Assembly (NCBI RefSeq): GCF_003057875.1
Contig: NZ_PYXZ01000004.1
Location: 186,001 to 250,000 of the forward strand
Length of the DNA stretch: 64,000 nt
Source of the DNA: Nocardioides currus
Lineage (GTDB): Bacteria; Actinomycetota; Actinomycetes; Propionibacteriales; Nocardioidaceae
Direction of reading: 5' to 3'
Shown here: positions 16,700 to 25,162 of the stretch, piece by piece
How the letters are laid out: every line of letters begins with the position of its first letter
How positions within the stretch are numbered: position 1 is the stretch's first letter
The notes under the pieces: model-generated
Told to the model about the DNA's origin: nothing
What the model saw: only the letters and a program-made list of their open reading frames with translations
The model's database searches: none
Translations under genes and position numbers: made by a program

Positions 16700-17368
16700 T
16701 CAGCCCAACGCCTCGCGGAACCAGCCGGTGATGGTGGTCGGGTGGGTGATGGCGGTGCCCACGCAGACCGCGAACGCGCCCGCGGCCAGGGCGGCGGCGG
16801 CCTGGTCGGGCCGGTGGACCCGGCCCTCGGCCATCACCGGCGCGCTGCACGTGCCGTGGACGAGCGTGATCAGGTCGAGGTCCGGTCCGTCCGTCCTCGG
16901 TCGCTCCCCGGTGTAGCCCGACAGCGTCGTGCCCAGGATGTCGGCACCCGCCTGCTCGGCCTCCCGCGCGTCGTCCAGCGACCCGCAGTCGGCCATCACC
17001 GCGACGTCGTGCTCCGCCTTGAGAGCCGTGATGGTCTCGGCCAGGGTCAAGCCGTCGGGTCGGGTACGGCGCGTGCCGTCGACCGCGACCACGTGCGCGC
17101 CGGCCTCGGCGACCGCGAGGGCGTGCCGCAGGGTCGGGGTGATGAAGACGTCGTCGTCGCCGTCCTTCCAGAGCCCGACGACCGGCACGTCCGTGGCGCC
17201 GACCGCGGCCCGGACGTCGGCGATGCCCTGCACGCGGACCGCGCGAGCGCCGCCCTCGACGACGGCCTGCACCATGCGCGCGGTCACGTCGGGCGTGCGC
17301 AGCGGCTCCCCCGGATAGGCCTGGCACGACACGACCAGCCCGCCTCGCAGTTGATCGAGCTCCATCAT
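16700..17368 (-). CDS. nanE: N-acetylmannosamine-6-phosphate 2-epimerase
   Basis: A 222-residue TIM-barrel enzyme of the NanE family: GGLVVSCQAYPGEPLR at the N-terminus, RVQGIADVRA, GLWKDGDDDVFITPT, catalytic lysine region LKAEHDVAVMADC, and APVMAEGRVHRPDQ near the C-terminal phosphate site. It converts ManNAc-6-phosphate to GlcNAc-6-phosphate, which then enters amino-sugar catabolism through NagA/NagB encoded elsewhere. ATG 17368 overlaps the kinase stop (ATGA); a second ATG follows at once. Last gene of the minus-strand sialic acid operon. No nagA or nagB homologue is in the window. Confidence 0.92.
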   Translation of the reverse strand: MMELDQLRGGLVVSCQAYPGEPLRTPDVTARMVQAVVEGGARAVRVQGIADVRAAVGATDVPVVGLWKDGDDDVFITPTLRHALAVAEAGAHVVAVDGTRRTRPDGLTLAETITALKAEHDVAVMADCGSLDDAREAEQAGADILGTTLSGYTGERPRTDGPDLDLITLVHGTCSAPVMAEGRVHRPDQAAAALAAGAFAVCVGTAITHPTTITGWFREALG

Positions 17369-18315
17369 CCGAGGCTCGCCTCCTGCTCGACGAGGTCCCA
17401 CGCGAGGCTCGCCGCACCGAGCAGCGCGGCCTCGTCGCCCAGCGACGACGCGACGAGCGGGGTCCCGCGCACTGCGGGCATCACCTCAGCGGATGCTGCC
17501 TCCCGGAGCGCGTCCCACCAGCGCGCGCCGAGGTTGGCCACTCCCCCGCCGACCACGACGATGGACGGGTCGAGGACGTTGACCAGTCCTCCCACGACAG
17601 CGCCGACGGCACGGCCGCCGAGCTCGACCACCTCGCGGGCGGCGGTGTCCCCCGCCGCGGCGCGAGCGGCGACGTCGCGGAGGTCGGTGACCTCCTGGCC
17701 CGTGCGTCGCTCGAGCTCCGCGACCAGCCCCGGTCCCGACGCCAGCGCCTCGAGGTGTCCGGTGCCGCCGCAAGTGCACGCGAGTCCGGCTGCGTGCGTC
17801 GACGGCACGTGGCCGACGTGGCCGGCCGCCGCGTGGGCACCGGTGAGGAGCCCGCCCGGCATCTGCCGTACGACGAGGGCACCGCCGATGCCCGTCCCGA
17901 CGGCGACGAAGAGCATCGACGGGTGGCCCGCACCCGCGCCGTGGGCGGCCTCGCCCAGGGCGTGCGCGTGCACGTCGTTGCGTACGGCGACCGGCACGCC
18001 GGTGGACGCGGCGAGCGCCCCGCGCAGGTCGGTCCCCGCCCACCCGGGCAGTGCGTCGGTGGCCCCGAGCACGATCCCGGTGTCGGGGTCGATGACGCCG
18101 GCGCTGCCGACCCCGAGGGCCGCCAGGCGGAGGTCGGGCCGGGACTGCGAGAGCGACTCGAGCAGCGCTCCGGCCGTCGCGAGCACCGCCTCCGCGCCCG
18201 CGGCGGCCGGAGTCGGCTGCCGGGACCGGGCGAGGACGGCACCGCCGCGATCGACCAGGCCGGCGGCCGTCTTGGTCCCGCCGATGTCGAGGACGCCGAC
18301 GACAGGCTCGAGCAC
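17365..18315 (-). CDS. nanK: ROK-family kinase, probable N-acetylmannosamine kinase
   Basis: A 316-residue sugar kinase of the ROK family: phosphate-binding DIGGTKTAAG at the N-terminus, catalytic VRNDVHAHALGE, ATP-site VGTGIGGALVV, and the C-terminal VVVGGGVAN. The zinc motif reads GLACTCGGTGHLEAL, with two cysteines and a histidine where CxCGxxGCxE is usual, so the last cysteine is replaced by His. ROK members phosphorylate glucose, GlcNAc or ManNAc; placement between nanA and nanE makes ManNAc the likely substrate, by inference. GTG 18315 lies three bases after the nanA stop codon. Confidence 0.87.
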   Translation of the reverse strand: MLEPVVGVLDIGGTKTAAGLVDRGGAVLARSRQPTPAAAGAEAVLATAGALLESLSQSRPDLRLAALGVGSAGVIDPDTGIVLGATDALPGWAGTDLRGALAASTGVPVAVRNDVHAHALGEAAHGAGAGHPSMLFVAVGTGIGGALVVRQMPGGLLTGAHAAAGHVGHVPSTHAAGLACTCGGTGHLEALASGPGLVAELERRTGQEVTDLRDVAARAAAGDTAAREVVELGGRAVGAVVGGLVNVLDPSIVVVGGGVANLGARWWDALREAASAEVMPAVRGTPLVASSLGDEAALLGAASLAWDLVEQEASLG

Positions 18316-18318
18316 CGC

Positions 18319-19257
18319 TCAGACCAGTCCGGCCAGCTCGAGCTGGTCGTGCACGCGCGCGGTCTCGTCCTGGTCGAGGGGGCGCATCGGTAGCGACACG
18401 GCGTTGGAGTCGATCACCCCGAGCAGCGCCAGCGCGGTCTTGAACGACCCGACGCCGCGGGTGCTCCCGAACGTGGTGGCAGGGTCGGCGGCACCGACGA
18501 TCCGGAACAGGCGGGTGATGCGTTCCTGCTCCACCCGGGCGGTGGCCCAGTCGCCAGAGACGCAGGCGTCGTGCAGGCGCACGTAGCCCGCCGGGTCGAC
18601 GTTGGCCAGGCCCGGCACCGAGCCGGACGCGCCGGCCAGCATCATGGCGTCGACCACCACCTCGTGGCCGGTGAGGGCGGAGAAGGTGGCGAGGGCGGGG
18701 TCCTGCGACACCTCGCTCACCAGCTGGCGGAAGGACACGTCGTCGCCGCTGGAGTCCTTGACGCCGACGACGACGCCGTCGCGGGCCAGCGTGACGAGCA
18801 GGTCGACGCCGAGCTTGACGTGGACGCAGACCGGGATGTCGTAGGCGAGCTGCGGTAGGGCGGTCGCGGCGTGGATGGCGCGGAAGTGGCGCTCGACCTC
18901 GTGCGGGCCGACGAGCGTGTAGAACGGCGCGGTGGTGACGACCGCGTCCACCCCGAGCGACTCCGCAGCACGCACCCGCTGGATCACGCGCTGGGTGGCA
19001 GGCTCGATGCACCCAGCGATCACCGGCACCTGGCCGGCGGTCGTCTTGACGACGACGTCGAGGACCTCGTCGCGCTGCTCGTCGGTGAGGTAGACGGTCT
19101 CGCCGGAGCTGCCGAGCGCGAACAGTCCGTGGACCCCGCCGCCGAGCAAGTGCTCGACCACGCGCTCGAGGGAGGCGCGGTCGACGGACCCGTCCTCGTG
19201 GAGCGGGGTGACGACGGGCGGGACGACCCCTGAGTAGGACGGGGTGGGGTGGTTCAC
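18319..19257 (-). CDS. nanA: N-acetylneuraminate lyase (DapA/NanA family aldolase)
   Basis: A 312-residue class I aldolase. Schiff-base lysine K167 lies in GVKDSSGD, the general-base tyrosine Y139 in LAYDIPVCVH, and the carboxylate-binding motif GSSGET at 49-54. The family includes dihydrodipicolinate synthase and other keto-acid aldolases; the sialic acid assignment rests on the adjacent nanK, nanE and transporter genes and the linked sialidase. It should cleave N-acetylneuraminate to ManNAc and pyruvate. GTG 19257 overlaps the upstream ATPase stop as GTGA. Confidence 0.85.
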   Translation of the reverse strand: MNHPTPSYSGVVPPVVTPLHEDGSVDRASLERVVEHLLGGGVHGLFALGSSGETVYLTDEQRDEVLDVVVKTTAGQVPVIAGCIEPATQRVIQRVRAAESLGVDAVVTTAPFYTLVGPHEVERHFRAIHAATALPQLAYDIPVCVHVKLGVDLLVTLARDGVVVGVKDSSGDDVSFRQLVSEVSQDPALATFSALTGHEVVVDAMMLAGASGSVPGLANVDPAGYVRLHDACVSGDWATARVEQERITRLFRIVGAADPATTFGSTRGVGSFKTALALLGVIDSNAVSLPMRPLDQDETARVHDQLELAGLV

Positions 19258-20324
19258 GGCTTCTCCTCGACGTGTAGCGGTGTGGTGGTCCGGGTCTCGC
19301 GGCGCGCGAGCTCGACGAGCTCGGCGTCGCTGGTGCCGAGCGGCACCGGGTGGTGGCAGCGGAACGCGTGCGGCCCGTGGCCGTTGGCGGTGCCCGGCGT
19401 CAGCTCGGGCAGGGTCTCGGCGCAGACCTCGGTGGCCTTCCAGCAGCGGGTGCGGAACGGGCAGCCGCTGGGGGGTCGGGTCGCGGACGGGACCGGCCCG
19501 ACCAGCGGGATCGGGTCGATCGGTGCGAGCAGGCCGGGCGTGGCGGAGAACAGCGCACGCGTGTAGGGGTGCTGTGCACCCTCGGGCATCGACCTGGCGG
19601 GGGTGATCTCGACCAGTCGGCCGAGGTACATCGTGACGATCCGGTCGCTGACGCGACGCACGGTCTGGATGTCATGGGACACGAAGACCATCGCCAGCCC
19701 GAGCCGCTCCTGCAGGTCCAGGAGCAGGTTGAGGATCTGCGCCCGCACGGAGACGTCGAGGGCGCTGGTCGGTTCGTCGGCGATCAGCAGCCCCGGCTCG
19801 AGGGCCAACGCCCGGGCGATCGCCACCCGCTGGCGCTGTCCCCCGGAGAGCTGGCTCGGCAGCGCGTCGGCGACCGAGTCGGGCAGGCCCACGAGCTGCA
19901 TCAGCTCGCGGACCCGACTGTCGCGCTCCGCGCCGCTCCCGCGGCGGTGCACGTCGAGGGGGTCGCGGAGGATCTGGCGCACGGGCATCCGCCGGTTGAG
20001 GGACGTGGACGGGTCCTGGAAGACCATCCCCACACCGGCCCCGATGTGGTGGCGGCGCTCGGCGGCGGTCATCGTCCACACGTCGTGCCCGTCGATGCGG
20101 ACCTCGCCGGACGTGGGCTGCTGGAGACCGACGAGCACCTTGGCCATCGTCGACTTGCCGCAGCCGGACTCCCCCACCACGCCGACGGTCTCGCCGGCGG
20201 CGATGGTCAGGTCGGCGCCGGTCAGCGCGTGGACGCGGTCGCGGTCGAACCAGCCGCCTCCTCGCGCGCGGTGCACGACGTGGACGTCCCGCAGCTCCAC
20301 GACGGGGGTGGTCACGCTACTCAT
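19254..20324 (-). CDS. Peptide-type ABC transporter ATP-binding protein (OppF/DppF-like)
   Basis: A 356-residue ATPase with Walker A GESGCGKST, signature LSGGQRQR, Walker B LLIADEPTSALD, and the C-terminal oligopeptide-transporter extension (GCPFRTRCWKA with cysteines). It pairs with the ATPase half of the upstream fusion gene to form the heterodimer of a Dpp/Opp-class importer. The genomic setting indicates sialic acid rather than peptide uptake, in line with SatABCD/SiaEFGI-type systems. ATG 20324 (MSSVTTPVVE) was chosen; an in-frame ATG at 20354 begins inside a palindromic repeat. Its start overlaps the stop of a 27-codon reading frame derived from that repeat. Confidence 0.88.
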   Translation of the reverse strand: MSSVTTPVVELRDVHVVHRARGGGWFDRDRVHALTGADLTIAAGETVGVVGESGCGKSTMAKVLVGLQQPTSGEVRIDGHDVWTMTAAERRHHIGAGVGMVFQDPSTSLNRRMPVRQILRDPLDVHRRGSGAERDSRVRELMQLVGLPDSVADALPSQLSGGQRQRVAIARALALEPGLLIADEPTSALDVSVRAQILNLLLDLQERLGLAMVFVSHDIQTVRRVSDRIVTMYLGRLVEITPARSMPEGAQHPYTRALFSATPGLLAPIDPIPLVGPVPSATRPPSGCPFRTRCWKATEVCAETLPELTPGTANGHGPHAFRCHHPVPLGTSDAELVELARRETRTTTPLHVEEKP

Positions 20325-20404
20325 GTGCGTACTCGCTTCGCTCCGTGCGCACATGAGGCTCCACCCGCGCTGTGTTGATTGATTCGCTCGCTGCGCTCGT
20401 TCAT
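20321..20404 (-). CDS. Repeat-derived 27-codon reading frame bridging two ABC genes
   Basis: The reading frame starts MNERSERINQHSAGG. Its ATG (20404-20402) overlaps the upstream ATPase stop as ATGA, and its TGA (20323-20321) overlaps the downstream ATPase ATG in the same way. It lies entirely within a repeat-like element with two related cores, GAGCGCAGCGAG (20387-20398, minus strand) and GAGCGAAGCGAG (20332-20343). The second core is flanked by inverted arms CATGTGCG (20322-20329) and CGCACATG (20348-20355). I see no protein domain. It may serve to keep ribosomes moving across the inserted repeat. Whether the peptide accumulates is unknown. Confidence 0.35.
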   Translation of the reverse strand: MNERSERINQHSAGGASCAHGAKRVRT

Positions 20405-22332
20405 GGACGCACCTCCAGGGTCGTCAGGGGTACGGCGGGGTGGTGGCAGGCCACGGCATGGTGGGCCTCCCCCTCGAGGGACGGCACCTGCTCGCGGCAG
20501 ACGTCGCTGGCCATCGGGCAGCGGTCGCTGAACCGGCACCCCGTCGGGAAGTCGGCGGGCGAGGGCACCACGCCGGGGATCTGCGTCAGCCGCTCGGCCC
20601 GGGTCTCGAGCGAGAGCACGGACCCGAGCAGCCCGCGGGCGTAGTGGTGGGCCGGGGCCTCGATGACGTCGGGGGTGGTGCCCGACTCGACGATCTGGCC
20701 GCCGTACATCACCTCCACGCGGTGCGAGACGTCGCTGACCAGGGCCAGGTCGTGGCTGACCAGGACGAGCGCGAACCCGAGCTCGGCCTGGAGCCGCAGC
20801 AGCAGCTCGATGACCTGGGCCTGCACGGTCACGTCGAGGGCCGTGGTCGGCTCGTCGGCGATCACCAGCTTCGGGTCGCGGGAGAGTGCCATGGCGATGA
20901 CCACGCGCTGGCGCTGGCCGCCGGACAGCTCGTGGGGGTAGGACGCGAGCGTGCGCTCGGGGTCGAGCCCCACGAGCCGCATCAGCTCCTCGGGCGACCG
21001 GGTGCCGCCGCGGCGTACGAGCTGGCGCAGCTGGCCCCCGACCTTGATCGCCGGGTTGAGCGCCGACAACGCGTCCTGGTAGACCATCGCGATCTCGCGG
21101 CCCATCAGCCCCCGGCGACGCCGGGCGTCGAGACCGATGAGCTCGAGGTCGCCGAACTTCACGGACCCCCGCGCCTCGGCCCCGCGCGGGAGGAGGCCCA
21201 TCACGGCGAGCGAGGTGAGCGACTTGCCCGAGCCGGACTCGCCGACCAGGCCCACGACCTCGCCGGCACGCACCCGGAAGGAGATGTCGTCGACGATGTC
21301 CACGTCGGCGTGCCGGCCCGGGAAGCGGACCGAGAGGCCCTCGACGCTCAGCACCGGTTCGCCGGTGGGCTCGGGTCGCGCCCGCTCGCGCAGTCGGCGG
21401 GCTGCCTCGGCGAGGCCGGGCAGCTGGACGACCTCGCCGTTGCCGGGACGCCCCGTCTCCAGGCGGTCCTCCGCCGCGAGCTTCGCGGCGGGCAGTGCGC
21501 GACGGGCGGCCGGGGCGGCCCATGCGTCGGAGATGCCCTCGGACAGCACGTTGAGCGCCAGCACGGTCAACAGGATCAGCAGGCCCGGGAAGAAGGTGGC
21601 CCACCACCCGCCGACCTGCACCATCTCTTTGCCGAAGGCGATCACCGAGCCCCACGACGACTCGGCCTCCTGCGGCGAGAGGCCGCCGCCGATGAAGGAG
21701 AGCGAGGCCTCGAAGACGATCGCGTCGGCGACCATCACGGTCACGAACACCAGGATCGGGGCAGCACAGTTGCGCAGCACGTGGCGCCACAGGATGTGGG
21801 GCCGTCGTGCCCCGATGACGCGTTCGGCGGCGACGTAGTCCTCCTGGTACTGGCTGATCACGTTCGCACGCACGATCCGCGCGACGGGCGGGGTGAAGAC
21901 GAAGCCGATGGCGACGACGAGCACCAGCAGGCTGTTCTTGCCGAAGGAGATGATGAGCAGCGCCGAGAGCACGATGGCCGGGAAGGCCATCACCACGTCG
22001 AGGCAGCGCATGATGACCTCGTCGACAGCGCTGCGCGCGGTGCCGGCCAGGGCGCCGAGGAGCGCGCCGGCCACGAGCGCGATGGCCGCGGCACCGAAGC
22101 CGACGACCAACGAGCGGCGGGTGCCGGCGACCAGCCGCGAGAAGACGTCACGTCCGAGCTTGTCGAGGCCGAACCAGTAGTCGCCGTTGGGCCCGGTGAG
22201 CGCGGAGCCGAGGCCGCTCTGCGTCGGGTCGTGGAGGACGAGGAGGGGTGCGAACACCCCCACCAGAACGATCAGGGACAAGAAGACGACGGCGACACGT
22301 GAGGACGTGCCGAGCCGGGTGAACGCGGACAT
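20401..22332 (-). CDS. Fused ABC permease and ATPase (DppC-DppD type) of the sialic acid importer
   Basis: A 643-residue fusion. Residues 1-290 are a DppC-like permease with an N-terminal helix, a periplasmic GLDKLGRDVFSR segment and five more helices, including the EAA loop (ERVIGARRPHILWRHVLRN). A charged linker (about 290-325) leads to a DppD-like ATPase: Walker A GESGSGKSL, signature LSGGQRQR, Walker B LVIADEPTTALD, and the C-terminal GCRFSDRCP extension. Separate genes are the norm in Dpp/Opp systems. Here the fusion sets one permease and one ATPase at 1:1. The start ATG 22332 shares one base with the upstream permease stop (TGATG). A single-frame reading with no frameshift supports a real fusion. 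Confidence 0.9.
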   Translation of the reverse strand: MSAFTRLGTSSRVAVVFLSLIVLVGVFAPLLVLHDPTQSGLGSALTGPNGDYWFGLDKLGRDVFSRLVAGTRRSLVVGFGAAAIALVAGALLGALAGTARSAVDEVIMRCLDVVMAFPAIVLSALLIISFGKNSLLVLVVAIGFVFTPPVARIVRANVISQYQEDYVAAERVIGARRPHILWRHVLRNCAAPILVFVTVMVADAIVFEASLSFIGGGLSPQEAESSWGSVIAFGKEMVQVGGWWATFFPGLLILLTVLALNVLSEGISDAWAAPAARRALPAAKLAAEDRLETGRPGNGEVVQLPGLAEAARRLRERARPEPTGEPVLSVEGLSVRFPGRHADVDIVDDISFRVRAGEVVGLVGESGSGKSLTSLAVMGLLPRGAEARGSVKFGDLELIGLDARRRRGLMGREIAMVYQDALSALNPAIKVGGQLRQLVRRGGTRSPEELMRLVGLDPERTLASYPHELSGGQRQRVVIAMALSRDPKLVIADEPTTALDVTVQAQVIELLLRLQAELGFALVLVSHDLALVSDVSHRVEVMYGGQIVESGTTPDVIEAPAHHYARGLLGSVLSLETRAERLTQIPGVVPSPADFPTGCRFSDRCPMASDVCREQVPSLEGEAHHAVACHHPAVPLTTLEVRP

Positions 22333-23288
22333 CAGTGACCTCCCCGGAGGCGGGGGTTGGCGAAGAGGTAGAGCACGTCGACGAGCAGGTTGACCACGAC
22401 GAAGCCGAGGGCGATCGTGAGCACGGTGCCCTGGGCGAGTGCGGTGTCGTTCTGCCGGACGGCCGTCATGATCAGGGTGCCCATGCCGGGCAGCGAGAAG
22501 ATCGCCTCGATGATCACCGTGCCGCCGATCAGATAGCCGATGCGCAGGCCCAGCACCGTCAGCGGGTTGACGAGGGCGTTGCGCAGGACGTTGCGGCCCA
22601 CCACGACGTACGGCGGGAGGCCGGCCCCGATGGCGGTGCGCACGTAGTCGCGGTCGAGCTCCTCGACCATCGAGGTGCGCACGATGCGCGCCAGCGAGCA
22701 GCCGACGGGCACGGCGAGCGCGATGGCGGGCAGCGCGAGGCTGGAGAGCCAGCCGGAGACCGAGTCGGCCGGGTTCACGTAGCCGCCCGACGGGAAGACG
22801 GAGCGGCGTACGGCGAGCTCCTGGATCAGCAGCAGCGCGAGCCAGAAGGACGGGACGGAGATGCCGGCCATCGAGGAGAACCGCATCACCTGGTCGGGCC
22901 AGCGGTCGCGGTGGAGGGCGGCGGTGATGCCGAGGGCCAGGCCGATGACCAGGGCGCCGGCGACCCCCAGCAGGGTCAGCTGGATGGTGAGCGGGAGCGC
23001 CTCGGCGATCTTGCTGGAGACCGGCACCGACGGCGGGAACGTCATGCCCAAGTCGCCCTGGACGAGGTCGCCGAGGAACGCGAGGTAGCGCACGGGCAGG
23101 GAACGGTCGAGGCCGTTGGCCTGCTCGAAGGCGGCGACCTGCGCGGCCGAGGCCTGGTCGCCCAGCACGGAGAGCGCGGGGTCGACGGGCGAGAACTGCA
23201 TGACCACGAACACGAACAGGGTGATGCCCAGCACGAGCGGGATCAGCGTGAGCAGGCGTTTGGCCAGCATGCCCAGCACGGTCAGCAT
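22332..23288 (-). CDS. ABC transporter permease (DppB/OppB-like)
   Basis: A 318-residue permease with an N-terminal helix (KRLLTLIPLVLGITLFVFVV), the FSPVDPALSVLG segment, and about five further helices in the binding-protein-dependent transport domain; the EAA loop is AIGAGLPPYVVVGRNVLRNAL. It forms the membrane pore with the permease half of the downstream fusion. ATG 23288 has GGGAGAA upstream at good spacing. It is 82 bases downstream of the binding-protein gene. Confidence 0.9.
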   Translation of the reverse strand: MLTVLGMLAKRLLTLIPLVLGITLFVFVVMQFSPVDPALSVLGDQASAAQVAAFEQANGLDRSLPVRYLAFLGDLVQGDLGMTFPPSVPVSSKIAEALPLTIQLTLLGVAGALVIGLALGITAALHRDRWPDQVMRFSSMAGISVPSFWLALLLIQELAVRRSVFPSGGYVNPADSVSGWLSSLALPAIALAVPVGCSLARIVRTSMVEELDRDYVRTAIGAGLPPYVVVGRNVLRNALVNPLTVLGLRIGYLIGGTVIIEAIFSLPGMGTLIMTAVRQNDTALAQGTVLTIALGFVVVNLLVDVLYLFANPRLRGGH

Positions 23289-23370
23289 GGGGGTTCTCCC
23301 AACGGGTCGGTGGTGGCGGTTCGTCCCGCCCGCGGTCGGGGGCGCCGCGGGCGGGACGTCGGGGCGATGG

Positions 23371-24984
23371 TCAGTCCGCGCGCTGGGTGTCGAGGAAGTA
23401 GAGACCGGTGGTGGCCGGTCCCTCGAAGCCCTCGAGCGCGTCGGGGTCGGAGGCGGTGACCACCTTCGTGTGCAGGATCGGGTAGAGCGGAGCCTCCTCG
23501 GCGACGATGTCGAGCACCTGCTTCCACAGGTCGTCACGCTCGGCCTCGTCCTCGGTGACGGAGGCCTGGTCGAGCAGGCTCGCCACCTCGTCGCGGGCCG
23601 GACCCTGCCAGCGCATGCGATCGGTCGGCCAGGTCTCGCCGTAGTAGAACCAGCGCATCAGCAGGTCGGGGTCGGGGCCGAAGACGCTCGGGTCGCCCGA
23701 GGCCAGCAGCACCCGGAACGTGTCCGAGGGCACCAGCTCGCCGTACACCGCCGACGACGGGACCGTGTTGAGGGTCGCGGTGACGCCGATCTTCTTCCAC
23801 GCCTCCACGAGCAGCGGGGCGATGTCCTTGATGAAGGAGGTGTCGGTGGTGACGAGCTCGAAGGAGAGGTCCTCGACGCCCGCCTCGGCAAGCAGGTCCT
23901 TGGCCTTCTCCGCGTCGTAGTCGTAGACCGTCGAGGCCTCCTGGTAGGCCGCGTTGCCCTCGTCGAGGTAGCTGGTCGCGGGCGTGCCGAACCCGTTGAG
24001 CGCGGTCTGGATGACCTGGTCCTTGTCGATCGCGTAGTGCAGGGCCTGCCGCACCCGCTTGTCGTCGAAGGGAGCGGCGCCGTTGTTGAACATCAGGAAG
24101 GCCTGGTTGAAGGCCTGCTTCTCGTCCACCTGGTAGTCGCCCTCGAGGGAGTCGACGTTGAGGTAGGGCACCGCCTCGATGGCCTGGACCCGGCCGCCCT
24201 GGAGGTCGGCGATGCGCGCGGCCCCGTCGGTGTTGGTGTTCCAGGTCATCGTCTTCACGGTGGCCGGACGGGGGCCGTTGTAGTTGTCGTTGGCCGACAG
24301 CTTGAGCCCGGTCTCGGCCGAGGCACTGTCGAGCTTGTAGGGCCCGGAGCCGATCGGCGCGGTGTCGAACTTCTCCGACGCGGCCGCGTCGGCCGTGAGC
24401 GCCTCGGGGACGATCTTGACGACCGCGATGCGCTGGGCGAAGAGCGGGAACGGCTCCTTCAGCGTGAAGGTCACCGTGGACTCGTCGGTCGCCTCGACCT
24501 TGTCGAGGAAGGAGATGAAGCCGGCCATCAGCGGCGGCGCCGCCGGGTCGTCGGGCTCGATGATGCGCATGAAGGAGTGGGCGACGTCCTCGGTGGTCAC
24601 CGGGGAGCCGTCGGAGAAGGTGGCGTCCTCGCGCAGGTCGACGGTCCAGGTCAGGCCGTCGTCGCTGGGGACGGGCTCCGAGCCGGCCAGGGCGAGGTAG
24701 GGCTCACGGGTGATCGGGTCGAGGTCGACCAGCCCCTCGAAGATGTGCTGGTTGGCGGCCGTCGCCACGGCGCTGGACGCGTTGTCCGGGTCGAAGCCGC
24801 TCGACAGCGCGAACGCCAGCGTCGCCTCGATGCTGTCGCCGGCGCCACCGCCGCTGCTGCTGTTGGTCGAGGACGGTCCCCCACAGGCCGCCGTGACGAG
24901 CGCGAGGGCGAGCGCGGCTACGGCCGCTCGTGCCGCCGTGCGACGACGCGAGACCCGGCGTCCCGCGAGTTGGGTGATGCTCAC
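23371..24984 (-). CDS. Solute-binding lipoprotein of the peptide/nickel ABC family (probable sialic acid receptor)
   Basis: About 537 residues, SBP family 5. The signal peptide ends in lipobox VTAACGG, so the mature protein should be lipid-anchored, followed by a Ser/Gly linker. Family landmarks are IFEGLVDLDP, WTVDLREDATFSDGSPVT, and PIGSGPYKL. GTG 24984 is preferred because GGAGG lies eight bases upstream; ATG 24999 includes that sequence in the coding region and is the alternative. It should capture the ligand for the permease, fusion and ATPase encoded downstream. The first gene of the operon that ends with nanE. The upstream region carries the operator shared with the esterase gene. Confidence 0.88.
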   Translation of the reverse strand: MSITQLAGRRVSRRRTAARAAVAALALALVTAACGGPSSTNSSSGGGAGDSIEATLAFALSSGFDPDNASSAVATAANQHIFEGLVDLDPITREPYLALAGSEPVPSDDGLTWTVDLREDATFSDGSPVTTEDVAHSFMRIIEPDDPAAPPLMAGFISFLDKVEATDESTVTFTLKEPFPLFAQRIAVVKIVPEALTADAAASEKFDTAPIGSGPYKLDSASAETGLKLSANDNYNGPRPATVKTMTWNTNTDGAARIADLQGGRVQAIEAVPYLNVDSLEGDYQVDEKQAFNQAFLMFNNGAAPFDDKRVRQALHYAIDKDQVIQTALNGFGTPATSYLDEGNAAYQEASTVYDYDAEKAKDLLAEAGVEDLSFELVTTDTSFIKDIAPLLVEAWKKIGVTATLNTVPSSAVYGELVPSDTFRVLLASGDPSVFGPDPDLLMRWFYYGETWPTDRMRWQGPARDEVASLLDQASVTEDEAERDDLWKQVLDIVAEEAPLYPILHTKVVTASDPDALEGFEGPATTGLYFLDTQRAD

Positions 24985-25050
24985 AGTGATTGCCTCCATC
25001 GGCAGTGTCGGGGTTCCGCGGACCTGCGGCGACCTCTCTCTGGCAAGACC

Positions 25051-25072
25051 TCAGACGTATGATGTCTGATGC
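25051..25072. promoter_or_regulatory. Operator cluster between the transporter operon and the CE7 esterase
   Basis: TCAGACGTATGA (25051-25062) matches the palindrome TCAGACGTCTGA with one mismatch, and a second right half GTCTGATG follows at 25064-25071. The embedded TATGAT (25058-25063) could be a -10 box for the rightward esterase gene. Similar sites lie before the gntR gene and the sialidase gene, so the linked GntR protein is the likely binder. Confidence 0.65.
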
Positions 25073-25162
25073 TTGAAGCGTGACACGGATCACCAGACAC
25101 GTCAAGCACCCGTTCGACCACCACCCGACGGCGCTCCCGCAGCGCCAGACCAGGAGACCGCG

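Noticed and set aside
19254..24984. Dipeptide or nickel importer
   Set aside because: The family allows it, but overlap with nanA-nanK-nanE and the shared operator make sialic acid the better inference; this remains untested.
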